From UBA8514 sp050251415 (GTDB lineage Bacteria; Bacillota; Clostridia; Lachnospirales; Anaerotignaceae), in the NCBI GenBank assembly GCA_050251415.1, contig JBFWMT010000002.1:1-64000 (forward strand): a DNA stretch of 64,000 nt, written 5' to 3'. This document shows, in pieces, positions 16,879-25,875 of this stretch (position 1 is its first letter; each line of letters opens with the position of its first letter). The translations under genes and the position numbers were made by a program. The notes below the pieces were generated by a model, which did no database searches, had not been told where the DNA came from, and saw only the letters and a program-made list of their open reading frames with translations.

Positions 16879-17583
16879 ATGAATTTATCATTTTACTCTG
16901 CATCTGTTGGGGCAACAGCACAGCAGTCAAAGTTAGATGTTATAGCAAATAATTTTGCTAATATAAGTACAGAAGGTTATAAAACGAAAAATGCTACCTT
17001 TTCCGATTTATTGTATACAACAACCGAAGGAGCACAGGGAGGGGCAGTTGAGCGTGGAAGCGGAACAAGGCTTGACAACACCTATAGTGTTTTTGATGCG
17101 GGAGCGTACATAGAAACGGACTCGAAGTTGGATTTTTATATTGAAGGAAGAGGTTTTTTTGCTTTGCAGAACCCTTCAACGGAAGAAATTGTATATACAA
17201 GAAACGGAAATTTTGCCATGGCACAAATGGGAGAGGATTTTTATCTAACCTCGGGAGACGGATATTTTGTGTTGGATGAAAATGGAAATACTATAAGATT
17301 AAATGATTTAGAGGATGATGAAATTAAGCCTGCTGTATATGATTTTGCTATTTTAGATGGAATTAGCAGTGCTGGCGACAGTAATTATGCACCAACCGAA
17401 AGAAATGGAGAAGCATTTTTAAGTAACGTGGAAACAACTCAGTGTAGGTTGGAAAGTTCCAACGTGGATATAAGCAAGGAAATGACGAAGGTTATAGAAA
17501 CCCAAAGAGCATACCAATATGCACTTAAAATGGTTCAAACCTCCGATGAAATACAAACTACAATCAACAGTTTACGTGGGTAG
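16879..17583 (+). CDS. flgG: Flagellar basal-body rod protein, FlgG-like
   Basis: This 234-residue rod-type axial protein has the N-terminal QQSKLDVIANNFANISTEGY and the C-terminal LESSNVDISKEMTKVIETQR followed by AYQYALK, the classical FlgG ending. It acts in the distal rod. It has a GGGGGGAT ribosome binding site and its own probable promoter 60 bases upstream. The preceding gene is its paralogue. Confidence 0.85.
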   Translation: MNLSFYSASVGATAQQSKLDVIANNFANISTEGYKTKNATFSDLLYTTTEGAQGGAVERGSGTRLDNTYSVFDAGAYIETDSKLDFYIEGRGFFALQNPSTEEIVYTRNGNFAMAQMGEDFYLTSGDGYFVLDENGNTIRLNDLEDDEIKPAVYDFAILDGISSAGDSNYAPTERNGEAFLSNVETTQCRLESSNVDISKEMTKVIETQRAYQYALKMVQTSDEIQTTINSLRG

Positions 17584-17641
17584 TTGGAAACAATAAATTT
17601 TGGTGTTATAGCCTTATAAAAACATTTAGAGGGATGATGTT

Positions 17642-18268
17642 GTGGAAATTAAAAGTTACGATGAAATGAATAAAGACGAAATAGATGTTTTTAGAGAGAT
17701 AGGAAGCATTGGTACAGGCAATGCGGCAACTGCACTTTCAAGTACACTTTCTGCAAGGGTTTCTATGTCATTGCCAGAGGTAAACATTTTAGACTATAGC
17801 ACCGTAAGTGCATTTTTGGGTGGCCCTGAAAAAATAATTGCCGCTGTATTGGTGCATATTACTGGTGATATAGAGGGTATTATGCTGTATCTGCTGGACT
17901 TAAATTTTATTAATTTTGTTTTGGAAAAGCTTAATTTAGAGCGTATTGAAACATATGAAGACCTAACTGATTTGGATAAATCTGCTATTTCAGAAGTGAG
18001 CAATATTATTATTTCGTCTTATGCCAGTGCTGTATCTCAACTGGCAGGGATATCAACAAGGTTATCTGTGCCAGCTATGGCAATTAATATGTTAGGTGGC
18101 ATTATGTCTGTGCCTATGAGCGAATATGGGTATATAACAGACAAAATGATGATGATAGGTGGAAATTTTATTTACGAAAATCAGGAAATGACCAGCAACC
18201 TTCTTATGTTGCCTGACATAAAATCTTTAAACTTTTTGCTTAAGAAATTGGGTGTTATTTGTGACTAG
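17642..18268 (+). CDS. cheC: CheY-P phosphatase CheC
   Basis: CheC dephosphorylates CheY-P and, when bound by CheY-P, sequesters CheD to give adaptation feedback. The 208-residue product has both active-site helices: EIGSIGTGNAATALS (about 20-35) and the second around AISEVSNIIISSYASA (about 115-130). The start is GTG. The end overlaps cheD by 17 bases, which suggests translational coupling of the two interacting proteins. Confidence 0.94.
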   Translation: MEIKSYDEMNKDEIDVFREIGSIGTGNAATALSSTLSARVSMSLPEVNILDYSTVSAFLGGPEKIIAAVLVHITGDIEGIMLYLLDLNFINFVLEKLNLERIETYEDLTDLDKSAISEVSNIIISSYASAVSQLAGISTRLSVPAMAINMLGGIMSVPMSEYGYITDKMMMIGGNFIYENQEMTSNLLMLPDIKSLNFLLKKLGVICD

Positions 18269-18743
18269 TAACATAGTAGTTGGTATTGCTGATATGAAGA
18301 TGGCGAGAAATGAAGGCGTACTAGTAACATATGCCCTTGGCTCATGCATTGGAATTTGTTTGTACGACCCAGTTGTTAAGCTAGCGTCAATGATACACAT
18401 TATGCTTCCAGTTAAACTGGAAAATTCCAATGATAATGTTTTTAAGTTTGCAGATACAGGTATACCTGAAACCCTTAGAAAAATGGAGGTTTTTGGTGCG
18501 GTACGTAACCGTATTGTTGCAAAAATAGCAGGCGGTGCAAGGATGTTCGATATTCCCGGAAATGGAAGTTTGGGGAATATAGGGATGAGAAACATTGAAA
18601 GTGTAAAGCAAACATTGCGAGGACAGGGCATCCGCCTTTTAAAAGAAGACGTTGGTGCTAATTATGCACGAACCTTATATTTTGATTGCAAAACAGGAAA
18701 CGGTGTTATTAAATCTTACGGAAGAAACGAAATAATTTTGTAG
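18252..18743 (+). CDS. cheD: Chemoreceptor glutamine deamidase CheD
   Basis: CheD deamidates glutamines in chemoreceptors and binds CheC. The 163-residue product has the catalytic Cys32 (ALGSC), His49 (IHIMLP) and the conserved KIAGGARMF segment. The start overlaps cheC; the GTG at 18261 is an alternative. The three chemoreceptors of the window are plausible substrates. Confidence 0.95.
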   Translation: MLFVTSNIVVGIADMKMARNEGVLVTYALGSCIGICLYDPVVKLASMIHIMLPVKLENSNDNVFKFADTGIPETLRKMEVFGAVRNRIVAKIAGGARMFDIPGNGSLGNIGMRNIESVKQTLRGQGIRLLKEDVGANYARTLYFDCKTGNGVIKSYGRNEIIL

Positions 18744-18786
18744 GTGCTTATTAAAAAATAAAATTACCAGCCAAGGGGGAAATAAT

Positions 18787-19713
18787 ATGAAAAAGACTGA
18801 TAAAGGTGGAATTTTACTGGAATCTGGCACTAATGAAATGGAGATTATGGAGTTTAAAATAAACGGTAATCTTTATGGAATTAACGTAGTTAAGGTGCGT
18901 GAAATTATGATTGCGGCACCTGTTACGCCTATGCCTCATTCTCATCCAGTAGTTGAAGGTATGTTTAAACCACGTGACCAAGTTTTGACTGTTGTAAATT
19001 TGCCTAAGTACCTTTATGATGATAAAGCCGAGGTTGGTGAAAAGGATTTATTTATTATAACAAATTTTAATAGCATGTACATCGCATTCAGGGTACATAG
19101 TGTAGAGGGCATTGTTCGCCTTTCTTGGGAAGATATACAAAAACCAGATAAAACCATAAGCAAAGGCCAGGAGGGTGTTGCAACTGGCATTACGCAAATT
19201 AATGGACAGCTGGTAACAATACTGGACTTTGAAAAAATTGTTGCTGAAATATCCCCATCAACAGGTATTCAAGTTGCAGATATTGAAAAAATGGGTGAAA
19301 GACGTCAGAATGATTCCCCTATACTGATTGCAGAAGACTCTATATTGCTGGCTAATATAATTACAGAGTCTTTGCATAAAGCTGGCTTCACCAATATAAT
19401 CAAGTTCGATAATGGACAAGAGGCATGGAATTTTCTTGAGTCTATTAAAGATGAGAAAAATATTAAAGAAAAGGTTTCTATTATTATTACGGATATTGAA
19501 ATGCCAAAGATGGATGGACATCGTTTAACAAAGCTTGTTAAATCTGACATAAATTTGAAAAAGATTCCATTGATTATCTTTTCATCTATGATAAACGGGG
19601 AAATGTATATAAAGGGTAAGCAGCTTGGTGCTGATGAACAGATTACGAAGCCTGAAATACATAGGTTGGTAGAGATTATTGACTACCTTCTTGGTAAGCA
19701 TGACCCAATGTAA
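18787..19713 (+). CDS. cheV: Chemotaxis coupling protein CheV (CheW-receiver fusion)
   Basis: This 308-residue protein joins a CheW-like coupling domain (about 15-155) to a receiver domain (about 177-305) with phosphoacceptor D236 (IIITDIEMP). CheV couples receptors to CheA, and phosphorylation of its receiver gives adaptation. It is the last gene of this transcription unit; a run of hairpins and a strong bidirectional terminator follow. Confidence 0.94.
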   Translation: MKKTDKGGILLESGTNEMEIMEFKINGNLYGINVVKVREIMIAAPVTPMPHSHPVVEGMFKPRDQVLTVVNLPKYLYDDKAEVGEKDLFIITNFNSMYIAFRVHSVEGIVRLSWEDIQKPDKTISKGQEGVATGITQINGQLVTILDFEKIVAEISPSTGIQVADIEKMGERRQNDSPILIAEDSILLANIITESLHKAGFTNIIKFDNGQEAWNFLESIKDEKNIKEKVSIIITDIEMPKMDGHRLTKLVKSDINLKKIPLIIFSSMINGEMYIKGKQLGADEQITKPEIHRLVEIIDYLLGKHDPM

Positions 19714-19724
19714 ATGATATAAAG

Positions 19725-19834
19725 ATGCCATAGCGGAGAAAAAGTATGGCATTTTAGGAATTTTAAAGGGATAGCCCTTTAGGATTATAGGTATAAAAAA
19801 CCGCTATGTTAACTGTTAAAAGTTAATATAGCGG
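19725..19834. terminator. Terminator cluster between cheV and the fliD operon
   Basis: Two small stems come first: ATGCCATA/TATGGCAT (19725-19752) and AAAGGG/CCCTTT (19765-19780). A 14-bp stem CCGCTATGTTAACT/AGTTAATATAGCGG (19801-19834) follows, with A-runs on the left and T-runs on the right, so it can end transcription from both sides. Confidence 0.9.
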
Positions 19835-19849
19835 TTTTTCATGTATAGA

Positions 19850-20248
19850 TTATTTTTTATAAAATGATTTGTCACCACAAATTTTTTTGCTCATTACCTT
19901 ATCAATGGCAACTAACTTTGCAGCAGCACTTTTACAATCCATAAAAGTTGAATATAACTTTAAATCCTCAGCGGATAGGTCATCTGGAACAACCATGTCT
20001 TTTTGCATCAAGTATCTTGCACGTTGTGCTTTTTGTGGCTCTAGTGCAGCTACAAGCTGTTCACGGCGGTTGTTTATTTCTTCAATTTCTAACAGTATGT
20101 CAGTACGCATTTTTAAATATATTTTGAAAGAAACCATATCATTACGGCTAATGCAGCCTGACATTTGCTGGGTTATGTCAAGCAATTCACTTACTTTATT
20201 ATATTTTTTACGTAAATTTATGGCAATCTCTAACAGTTCATTATCCAA
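19850..20248 (-). CDS. Small helical protein, FliT-like position
   Basis: This 132-residue, probably all-helical protein is encoded directly after fliS, where a FliT-type export chaperone is often found. No FliT or FlgN motif can be recognised with confidence; charged heptad-like stretches (EIEEINNRREQLVAAL) support a coiled-coil fold. I chose the TTG at 20248 because GGGGGA lies nine bases upstream; an upstream in-frame extension to 20269 lacks a site. A role as FliD chaperone is inference from position. Confidence 0.7.
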   Translation of the reverse strand: MDNELLEIAINLRKKYNKVSELLDITQQMSGCISRNDMVSFKIYLKMRTDILLEIEEINNRREQLVAALEPQKAQRARYLMQKDMVVPDDLSAEDLKLYSTFMDCKSAAAKLVAIDKVMSKKICGDKSFYKK

Positions 20249-20273
20249 TGCAATACATCCCCCAAACAAAAAA

Positions 20274-20651
20274 TTATTGTTTTCCTGTGCTCACTTTGTC
20301 CGCTTCCTTAAAGCTGTTTCTTAAGTTTAAAATTAATGGACGTATTTCAGCAATAAGTTTTGCATTTCTTCCCGCTTTAATTCTTATAAGCTGGAAAAGA
20401 AAAAAGTCGTAAAGTCTTTTAAGTTCTGCACTGATGGGATAGCTTTTATCAAGGGTTGCATTAAGATATTTTATTATGTCGGTGGTTCTGTCAACAGAAG
20501 CCTCAAAGGTTGTGTAATCCTTGGTATTTAAAGCAATCTCACTTCTGCTCAATCTTTTTAAAGCTTCGTCATACAAAAGAATAAGCATTTCACCTGAGGT
20601 CATAGTGTTAACTGACTGCTGCTTATATTGCTGATAACCGTAGTTATTCAT
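20274..20651 (-). CDS. fliS: Flagellin export chaperone FliS
   Basis: FliS binds the flagellin C-terminus and prevents premature polymerisation; in Bacillus it also works with FliW in the flagellin homeostasis switch. The 125-residue product has the N-terminal QQYKQQSVNTMTSGEMLILL and the helical bundle typical of the family. It lies 32 bases downstream of fliD. Confidence 0.95.
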   Translation of the reverse strand: MNNYGYQQYKQQSVNTMTSGEMLILLYDEALKRLSRSEIALNTKDYTTFEASVDRTTDIIKYLNATLDKSYPISAELKRLYDFFLFQLIRIKAGRNAKLIAEIRPLILNLRNSFKEADKVSTGKQ

Positions 20652-20683
20652 AATTTATAATCCAACCTTTCAAGTTTACTGAT

Positions 20684-23104
20684 TTAAAGATCCGAAAACA
20701 TTGTACTTTGGCTGTTCATTTTTGATATTGCCAATTCCAATGCAGTAAATTTAGCTTGATAACGCTCTTCTTGATTTTCAAGCTTGTCCTCTAAATTTTC
20801 AATGATGTCATTTATAAGGTCTTCTTGTGTTTGGATACTATTGCTTAAAAGTGATGTAGCAGAGGCTTCATTACCAGCAAGTTCAAGAAGTATACCCTTA
20901 GTTGCGCCGGTTGTTTTTGCATATTTATCTAAAGTAGTGGATAACTTTGTCATTGCACCAATATTTGTAGTTTTGGAGCCGGTGGCAGTAGTTGTTGTTG
21001 TGCCAGCGGAAGTAAATAGCTGTTTTACGGTGTCTGGTTCAGACTCTAGTGCTGCAATAAGCGCATCTTCATCTAATGTTACTTTTCCATTATCAGCATA
21101 GTCGCTAGAGGTAGATATACCAATAGAGCTCCAGCTAAGGCCGTCCGTTCTGTCGTATGAAAAAACGTTACGGAGTTCGGTGGAAAGGCTCATAAGGGTT
21201 GAGTCGGCAAAAAGAATGCCTTTTTTTGCTTTTGTCTCCCAGGCGGTAATTTGAGATTCTGTCATATCTTCCTTCTGTTCATCAGTAAGAGGCTCGTAAT
21301 CATTATCTGGTTTTTCAGTGTAAGCACTATTAACAGCTGCAACAATTGTGTTGTATTCTTCTACCATAGTTTTTATTGCGCTAACGATACTATCGGAATT
21401 AACGGATGAAGTTATTTTTACGGCCTCGGTACCCTCAATATAGTTTCCAGATGCGTCATACCCGAAAGTGCCATCTAAAGAAATTGTAATGCCATCAACA
21501 TTAATGTCGTTTGTACCACGGGTTACTTCTACGGCATCTTGCCCACCAGTGCCGTCGTAATCAATAAGCAAAATTGCATCCTGACCATCTGTGGAAACTC
21601 CGTTATAGTCAGTCCCAGTTTTGCCAAACAATAATGCACCAAGGTCATTTCCTTCAGTAGGTTCAGTAATTGCAACTGTTCCTGAAGCACCGTTTTCATC
21701 AGATTTAATTGTGAATTTATCTGTAGTGTTGGAATAGCTGATAGTAACATTTGCATCAGAAGAATTAATTGTCTCCATCACTTTGTCAAGGGTGGTGTTT
21801 TTATCAAAGGCAACTGTGTTTCCGTCAGAATCTGTATAGCTGGATATGGTTTTACCGTTTATGGTAATAGAGTAATTACCATCGACAGCGCTGTTTGCAA
21901 GACCACACTCAGCAAGGGTTGCACTTGTGTTTACACGGTTTGAAGTTCCGGCAGTAATGCCAAAAACACCAGTGGAGCCAAGCAAACCAGTTGAACCAGC
22001 TGAAATTGATAAAGTTGACGATGTATCAGCAGCACCCGTTGTAGCAGAAGTTGTAGCGAAAGAAATTCCGTTTTCTGCTGTTGTGTCTACTGAAATTCTT
22101 CCACTGCCAAAAGCGGTATCAAGCTTTGTTTGAAGAAAGCCTTGAAGGGATGCGAGGTCAGTTAAAGCACTCGTATCATCAAAGGTAATGGTTTTAGCTG
22201 TATCGTTATATTTAAATGTCATGGTTTGCCCGGAAAGTCTTTCGGCTAAAGTTTTGGTTTCTTTAAGGGCGGCGGTATCAATAACGCTGCCACTTGTGCC
22301 AGTACTTGTAAGTACCGTTTCGGCAGATTCTAAGCTGCTTAACCCCAATGCTGAAAGCGCGGACGCAGTTCCTCCTGTAATTTTAATAGAGTTAGAGTTT
22401 CCACTTTGGGCTGTGAAACAGAGGGAACCGTCTGTGTTAGCAGTAACTTTAAGGACATCACCAAGGTTGGCTCTGTCTGTAGTTTGGGTTTTTAAATCTT
22501 TATCTGCAAGGGCTTCATTTATTAAAGCAGCAACGTCTTCTGCGCTGGTACAAACCCCTGATTCAGCATCAAGTGTAACATAATACTTATCAGTACCATA
22601 TGTAAAAGCGATGGACTTGCCTGCTATTGTTGAAACATCTGCGTCTGCGAAGTTAATAGCACCTGTTTCAAGCAACTGAGTTGAGGCTGTGCCGCTTGAT
22701 TTAAAAGAGGCATCGGTAGCAAGCTGTTTAACAGCATCTATAGATACGTTTGTTGCTGAAGAAGAAGTACCAGATACTGAAACCTTGCTGCTGTTGGTGC
22801 TGCTAGTAACACTTGAAGTATATTTTGAGTAAAAGCTTGAACTGCAAAGGTTAGTGCTTGACGCATAAGAAGTATATTTGTTTGCAAAGGAAATAAGCTG
22901 TGAACTGATGGACTGATAAGCAGTTTGCTGCCAGCCTAAGGTTGTAAGCTTTTGCTTATTTTTTGCTATTTTACTCCTTGTACTGGTTGTCATTGCATCA
23001 ATTAATGAGTCTGTGTCCAAATTACTGGCAAGACCGCTTATGCCACTGCTTACATATGATGTGGAACTTGAAGTGCTGGATGTAAGACTTGATAAACTAG
23101 CCAT
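20684..23104 (-). CDS. fliD: Flagellar filament cap protein FliD
   Basis: FliD caps the filament tip and folds incoming flagellin. The 806 residues include the N-terminal domain (GISGLASNLDTDSLIDAM), flagellin-IN-type segments in the middle (for example YSITINGKTISS) and the C-terminal coiled coil (about 760-800). The protein is larger than the usual 450-700 residues because of two or three repeated beta-rich inserts between about 140 and 520. These are expected on the outside of the cap. It has an AAAGGAGG site six bases before the ATG. Confidence 0.95.
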   Translation of the reverse strand: MASLSSLTSSTSSSTSYVSSGISGLASNLDTDSLIDAMTTSTRSKIAKNKQKLTTLGWQQTAYQSISSQLISFANKYTSYASSTNLCSSSFYSKYTSSVTSSTNSSKVSVSGTSSSATNVSIDAVKQLATDASFKSSGTASTQLLETGAINFADADVSTIAGKSIAFTYGTDKYYVTLDAESGVCTSAEDVAALINEALADKDLKTQTTDRANLGDVLKVTANTDGSLCFTAQSGNSNSIKITGGTASALSALGLSSLESAETVLTSTGTSGSVIDTAALKETKTLAERLSGQTMTFKYNDTAKTITFDDTSALTDLASLQGFLQTKLDTAFGSGRISVDTTAENGISFATTSATTGAADTSSTLSISAGSTGLLGSTGVFGITAGTSNRVNTSATLAECGLANSAVDGNYSITINGKTISSYTDSDGNTVAFDKNTTLDKVMETINSSDANVTISYSNTTDKFTIKSDENGASGTVAITEPTEGNDLGALLFGKTGTDYNGVSTDGQDAILLIDYDGTGGQDAVEVTRGTNDINVDGITISLDGTFGYDASGNYIEGTEAVKITSSVNSDSIVSAIKTMVEEYNTIVAAVNSAYTEKPDNDYEPLTDEQKEDMTESQITAWETKAKKGILFADSTLMSLSTELRNVFSYDRTDGLSWSSIGISTSSDYADNGKVTLDEDALIAALESEPDTVKQLFTSAGTTTTTATGSKTTNIGAMTKLSTTLDKYAKTTGATKGILLELAGNEASATSLLSNSIQTQEDLINDIIENLEDKLENQEERYQAKFTALELAISKMNSQSTMFSDL

Positions 23105-23235
23105 AATAATCCTCCTTTATGGTTATAATTCTACAAAATATTTGCTTTATCTAAAATTCTCTATACTTATTCATCGACATATAGTATACTTTTCATAAGA
23201 GTAATTTTGATAATTTTGTAGTTGAGGTGATATTT

Positions 23236-24024
23236 TTGTCTATAATAATTACATTAACAAACCAAAAAGGCGGTGTTGGAAAAACTACAACTTCCAGTGC
23301 TTTAGTGACGGGTCTTGCACTTAATGGATATAAAGTGTTAGGGGTAGATTTAGACCCTCAGGGGAATTTGGGTTTTTGCCTTGGTGTAGATTTTGAAAGC
23401 ACTACAACAATTTACGAGGTGTTTAAGGGTCAGGCATCTATTGAGGACGCTATACACAAAACAGAATTTGGGGATATCATTCCTTCAAACATATTACTTA
23501 GTGGGGCAGAGCTTGAATTTAATCGCTCGGGCAGAGAATTTCTTTTAAAAGAATATTTAGAGCCATTAAAGGGAAAATATGATTTTATTGTTATTGATAC
23601 ACCGCCGGCATTGAATATTTTAACCGTTAATGCATACGTGGCATCGGATTTCCTAATTGTGCCTATGATACCGGAGATTTTGAGCCTTTTGGGCGTAACA
23701 CAGCTTAGGGAAACTGTGGAAACCGTTAAGCGTTTTTATAATGAAAAGCTAGTGGTTATGGGGTTACTTTTAACTAAGTTTAACGGCAGAACAAACCTTG
23801 CAAAAGAGGTTTCCGAGATGGCAGACCAAATAGCCCAACAACTGGATACAAAGGTTTTCAATTCTAAAATAAGGGCGGGTGTAGCAGTTGCTGAGGCTCC
23901 AGCACATGGGGAATCTATTTTGCTGTATGCCCCAAGGAGCAAACCAACCATAGACTATGTAAATTTTGTTGAGGAAGTTCTAAGAAGAATAAAACATCAT
24001 ATAAAGGAAATGAAAGCAAAGTAA
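23236..24024 (+). CDS. ParA/Soj family ATPase
   Basis: This 262-residue ParA-type ATPase binds ATP through the deviant Walker A motif KGGVGKTT (residues 11-18, with signature Lys11), the Asp motif VDLDPQGNLG and Walker B FIVIDTPPALN. Such proteins dimerise on ATP and position cargo (plasmids, chromosomes, chemoreceptor arrays, pili). It resembles Soj rather than FlhG/MinD: it has no C-terminal amphipathic membrane helix. There is no ParB gene nearby; the partner encoded 48 bases downstream is a ComFB-domain protein. The TTG at 23236 follows GAGGTG. The cargo is unknown. Confidence 0.88.
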   Translation: MSIIITLTNQKGGVGKTTTSSALVTGLALNGYKVLGVDLDPQGNLGFCLGVDFESTTTIYEVFKGQASIEDAIHKTEFGDIIPSNILLSGAELEFNRSGREFLLKEYLEPLKGKYDFIVIDTPPALNILTVNAYVASDFLIVPMIPEILSLLGVTQLRETVETVKRFYNEKLVVMGLLLTKFNGRTNLAKEVSEMADQIAQQLDTKVFNSKIRAGVAVAEAPAHGESILLYAPRSKPTIDYVNFVEEVLRRIKHHIKEMKAK

Positions 24025-24072
24025 AAACGCATAAGGCAACGGGGTTTAAGTTTATGTAGAAAGAGGACGGGT

Positions 24073-24885
24073 ATGGCCAAGAAAACGAACAAAACAGAAC
24101 ATGTATTAAATTTAATTTCCAAGGCGAAGGAAACAAACCCTACAGAGGACGATGATGTTGAAATTGAAACCATAGACAGTAAGGTTACGCCAGATTTATC
24201 TTTTGTGGATTTGCAGCTGGCACATGACACAGAGTTATCCCAAAAGATTAAAGAAAACCTGTCACAAGAGGAAGAACCTGTGCACACACAACCATTACAT
24301 GAGCAAAGTGCATTGGAAAAAGTGGTTATGAATGCCGCAAAGGCAGTTGTGGAAGAGGAAACCCCAAGAGAGGTGATTGAAGAGCCTTCTGCAAGCATGG
24401 AAGAGCCTGTAAAAGAGCAGGAAAGCTATGTGATACAAAGCAATCGCAAAGACGTACAGGTAGAGCCACTGCCAAATTTGGATGCAACAGAAACACCTGA
24501 AACGCTTGTAATACCTGAAGTACCTGAAATACCTGTAACTCCATCAACACCTGTAACACCTGCCCATACAGAAACAGTTGAAAATGTGGATCAACAGGAT
24601 GTGAAGAAAGAGGCAAAGGAGGGGTATTGTTACGTGAATATACTTGAAGCAATTGTTAAAGAACGTGTGGAAACATATATGCGCAAGTTTGGTGTTTGCA
24701 CATGTCCAAGGTGTGTTGCTGACACAATAGCGTTAACCCTTAACGGACTGCCGGCCAAATATGTTGTTATAGATAAAAACTCGGGTTCACCAATGTTTAA
24801 CTATTTAGAAACCCAATATGCAGGGGCAGTTGCAACACAACTTTCACAGGCGTGTATTGTAGTGAAAAATAACCCATATCATTAA
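24073..24885 (+). CDS. ComFB-domain protein with long acidic linker
   Basis: This 270-residue protein has a basic start (MAKKTNKTEHVLNLI), an acidic and Pro/Glu/Thr-rich disordered part (about 25-185, with repeated VxPxTP units) and a C-terminal ComFB domain (about 186-270). The ComFB signature is CTCPRCVADTIALTLNGLPA with Cys at about 210, 212 and 215. ComFB proteins have been described as cyclic-dinucleotide receptors, which is established for cyanobacterial members and inferred here. It is paired with the ParA gene and may be its adaptor or cargo. No membrane segment is present. Confidence 0.8.
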   Translation: MAKKTNKTEHVLNLISKAKETNPTEDDDVEIETIDSKVTPDLSFVDLQLAHDTELSQKIKENLSQEEEPVHTQPLHEQSALEKVVMNAAKAVVEEETPREVIEEPSASMEEPVKEQESYVIQSNRKDVQVEPLPNLDATETPETLVIPEVPEIPVTPSTPVTPAHTETVENVDQQDVKKEAKEGYCYVNILEAIVKERVETYMRKFGVCTCPRCVADTIALTLNGLPAKYVVIDKNSGSPMFNYLETQYAGAVATQLSQACIVVKNNPYH

Positions 24886-24890
24886 ATAAT

Positions 24891-24943
24891 AAAAAAGTAT
24901 GTATTTTATAAGGCTTAATTACCTTTAAGATACATACTTTTTT
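24891..24943. terminator. Bidirectional terminator after the ParA-ComFB unit
   Basis: A 14-bp perfect stem (AAAAAAGTATGTAT with ATACATACTTTTTT) encloses a 25-base loop. It serves the ComFB gene on the + strand and the C39 gene on the - strand. Confidence 0.9.
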
Positions 24944-24945
24944 GT

Positions 24946-25875
24946 TTAACTTTTACTAACAGACCAAAAAGGACCACCGTAACTAGATGCATATTTTGCC
25001 TCAGATAGTATAATATCAAAACTCCACGCTTTTTGGCTGTTTTCCAGGCTTTTAGCATCGGCAATCAGCACTTCGCCGTTTTCCGTAACCCCACGCAAAA
25101 TTATAAAATGTCCGCCAGAGGTAAAATGACCTTTATCCATTAAAACAACAACTAAATTACCTTTGTTAAGCTCATCTATAAGGGTTGCTTTGCTTGGCGT
25201 TATAAGGCTTTGGGCGGTAAGCCCGTAGTTTGCTGCACCATTGGCTATTATGGAGTGGTAAGAACCACCGTTATTAGCAAACTCCCCGTTATCGTATGCC
25301 CATTTTGCCGCATCTGTGGGGTATACGATGTCATCTGTAAGGCTTGAGACAAGCATGGCAATGGTGGTTGGCCCACAACCATACACAGCAAGGGTGTTGC
25401 TGTTGCCATAAATTGAATCGCCCCATCGTGGGTCTGTTTGGGAGAAATACGTTACTTTACTGGAATTGCTGTAAAATATAACCTCCACCGTTTCAGCAGG
25501 GGAATTTTGTGTGATACTAACGGGTTCTACTTTGGCGATAATGGCTTCATTCTCTTTTTCTTTTTCTTTGTATTCCTCATATTTATATGCTAAATCCGTT
25601 ATAACTGTAGTGGCCAACTGGGAAGCATTATCAGCGAATGTACTTGTATTTTCCACAATATTTTGTGCTTGGTTCTTTGCGTATATTTTGAAATAGCCAA
25701 TATCTTTAGGGGTAACATAGGCTGAAAAAAGAGCAAGAAAAATACAAAATCCTATAAACGTAGTGCTAAAAACCGTTGCAAGCAACACGTCAAAAACATT
25801 CCCAATTTTTTCGCCAAAGGAAGGTCGGGTTCGTCGTCGGCTGTATTTATTTTGATTTTTGTAGTAATTGTTCAT
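24946..25875 (-). CDS. Membrane-anchored C39-like (papain-fold) peptidase
   Basis: This 309-residue protein has a basic N-terminus, one membrane segment (about 32-52), a charged coiled-coil stalk (about 60-115, rich in Glu/Lys) and an outside C39_2-type domain (about 138-305). Candidate catalytic residues are Cys167 (YGCGPTT), His256 (GGHFIIL) and Asp273, with Gln146 as oxyanion residue (FSQTDPRWG). Members of this family cleave peptides or peptidoglycan cross-links; the substrate here is unknown. The start overlaps the upstream FtsE-like gene by 4 bases, so the two are translated together. Confidence 0.82.
   Translation of the reverse strand: MNNYYKNQNKYSRRRTRPSFGEKIGNVFDVLLATVFSTTFIGFCIFLALFSAYVTPKDIGYFKIYAKNQAQNIVENTSTFADNASQLATTVITDLAYKYEEYKEKEKENEAIIAKVEPVSITQNSPAETVEVIFYSNSSKVTYFSQTDPRWGDSIYGNSNTLAVYGCGPTTIAMLVSSLTDDIVYPTDAAKWAYDNGEFANNGGSYHSIIANGAANYGLTAQSLITPSKATLIDELNKGNLVVVLMDKGHFTSGGHFIILRGVTENGEVLIADAKSLENSQKAWSFDIILSEAKYASSYGGPFWSVSKS

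Noticed and set aside
23236..24024. ParA protein as FlhG
   Set aside because: The Asp motif (DLDPQG) and lack of a C-terminal amphipathic helix point to the Soj/ParA branch, and no FlhF gene is next to it.
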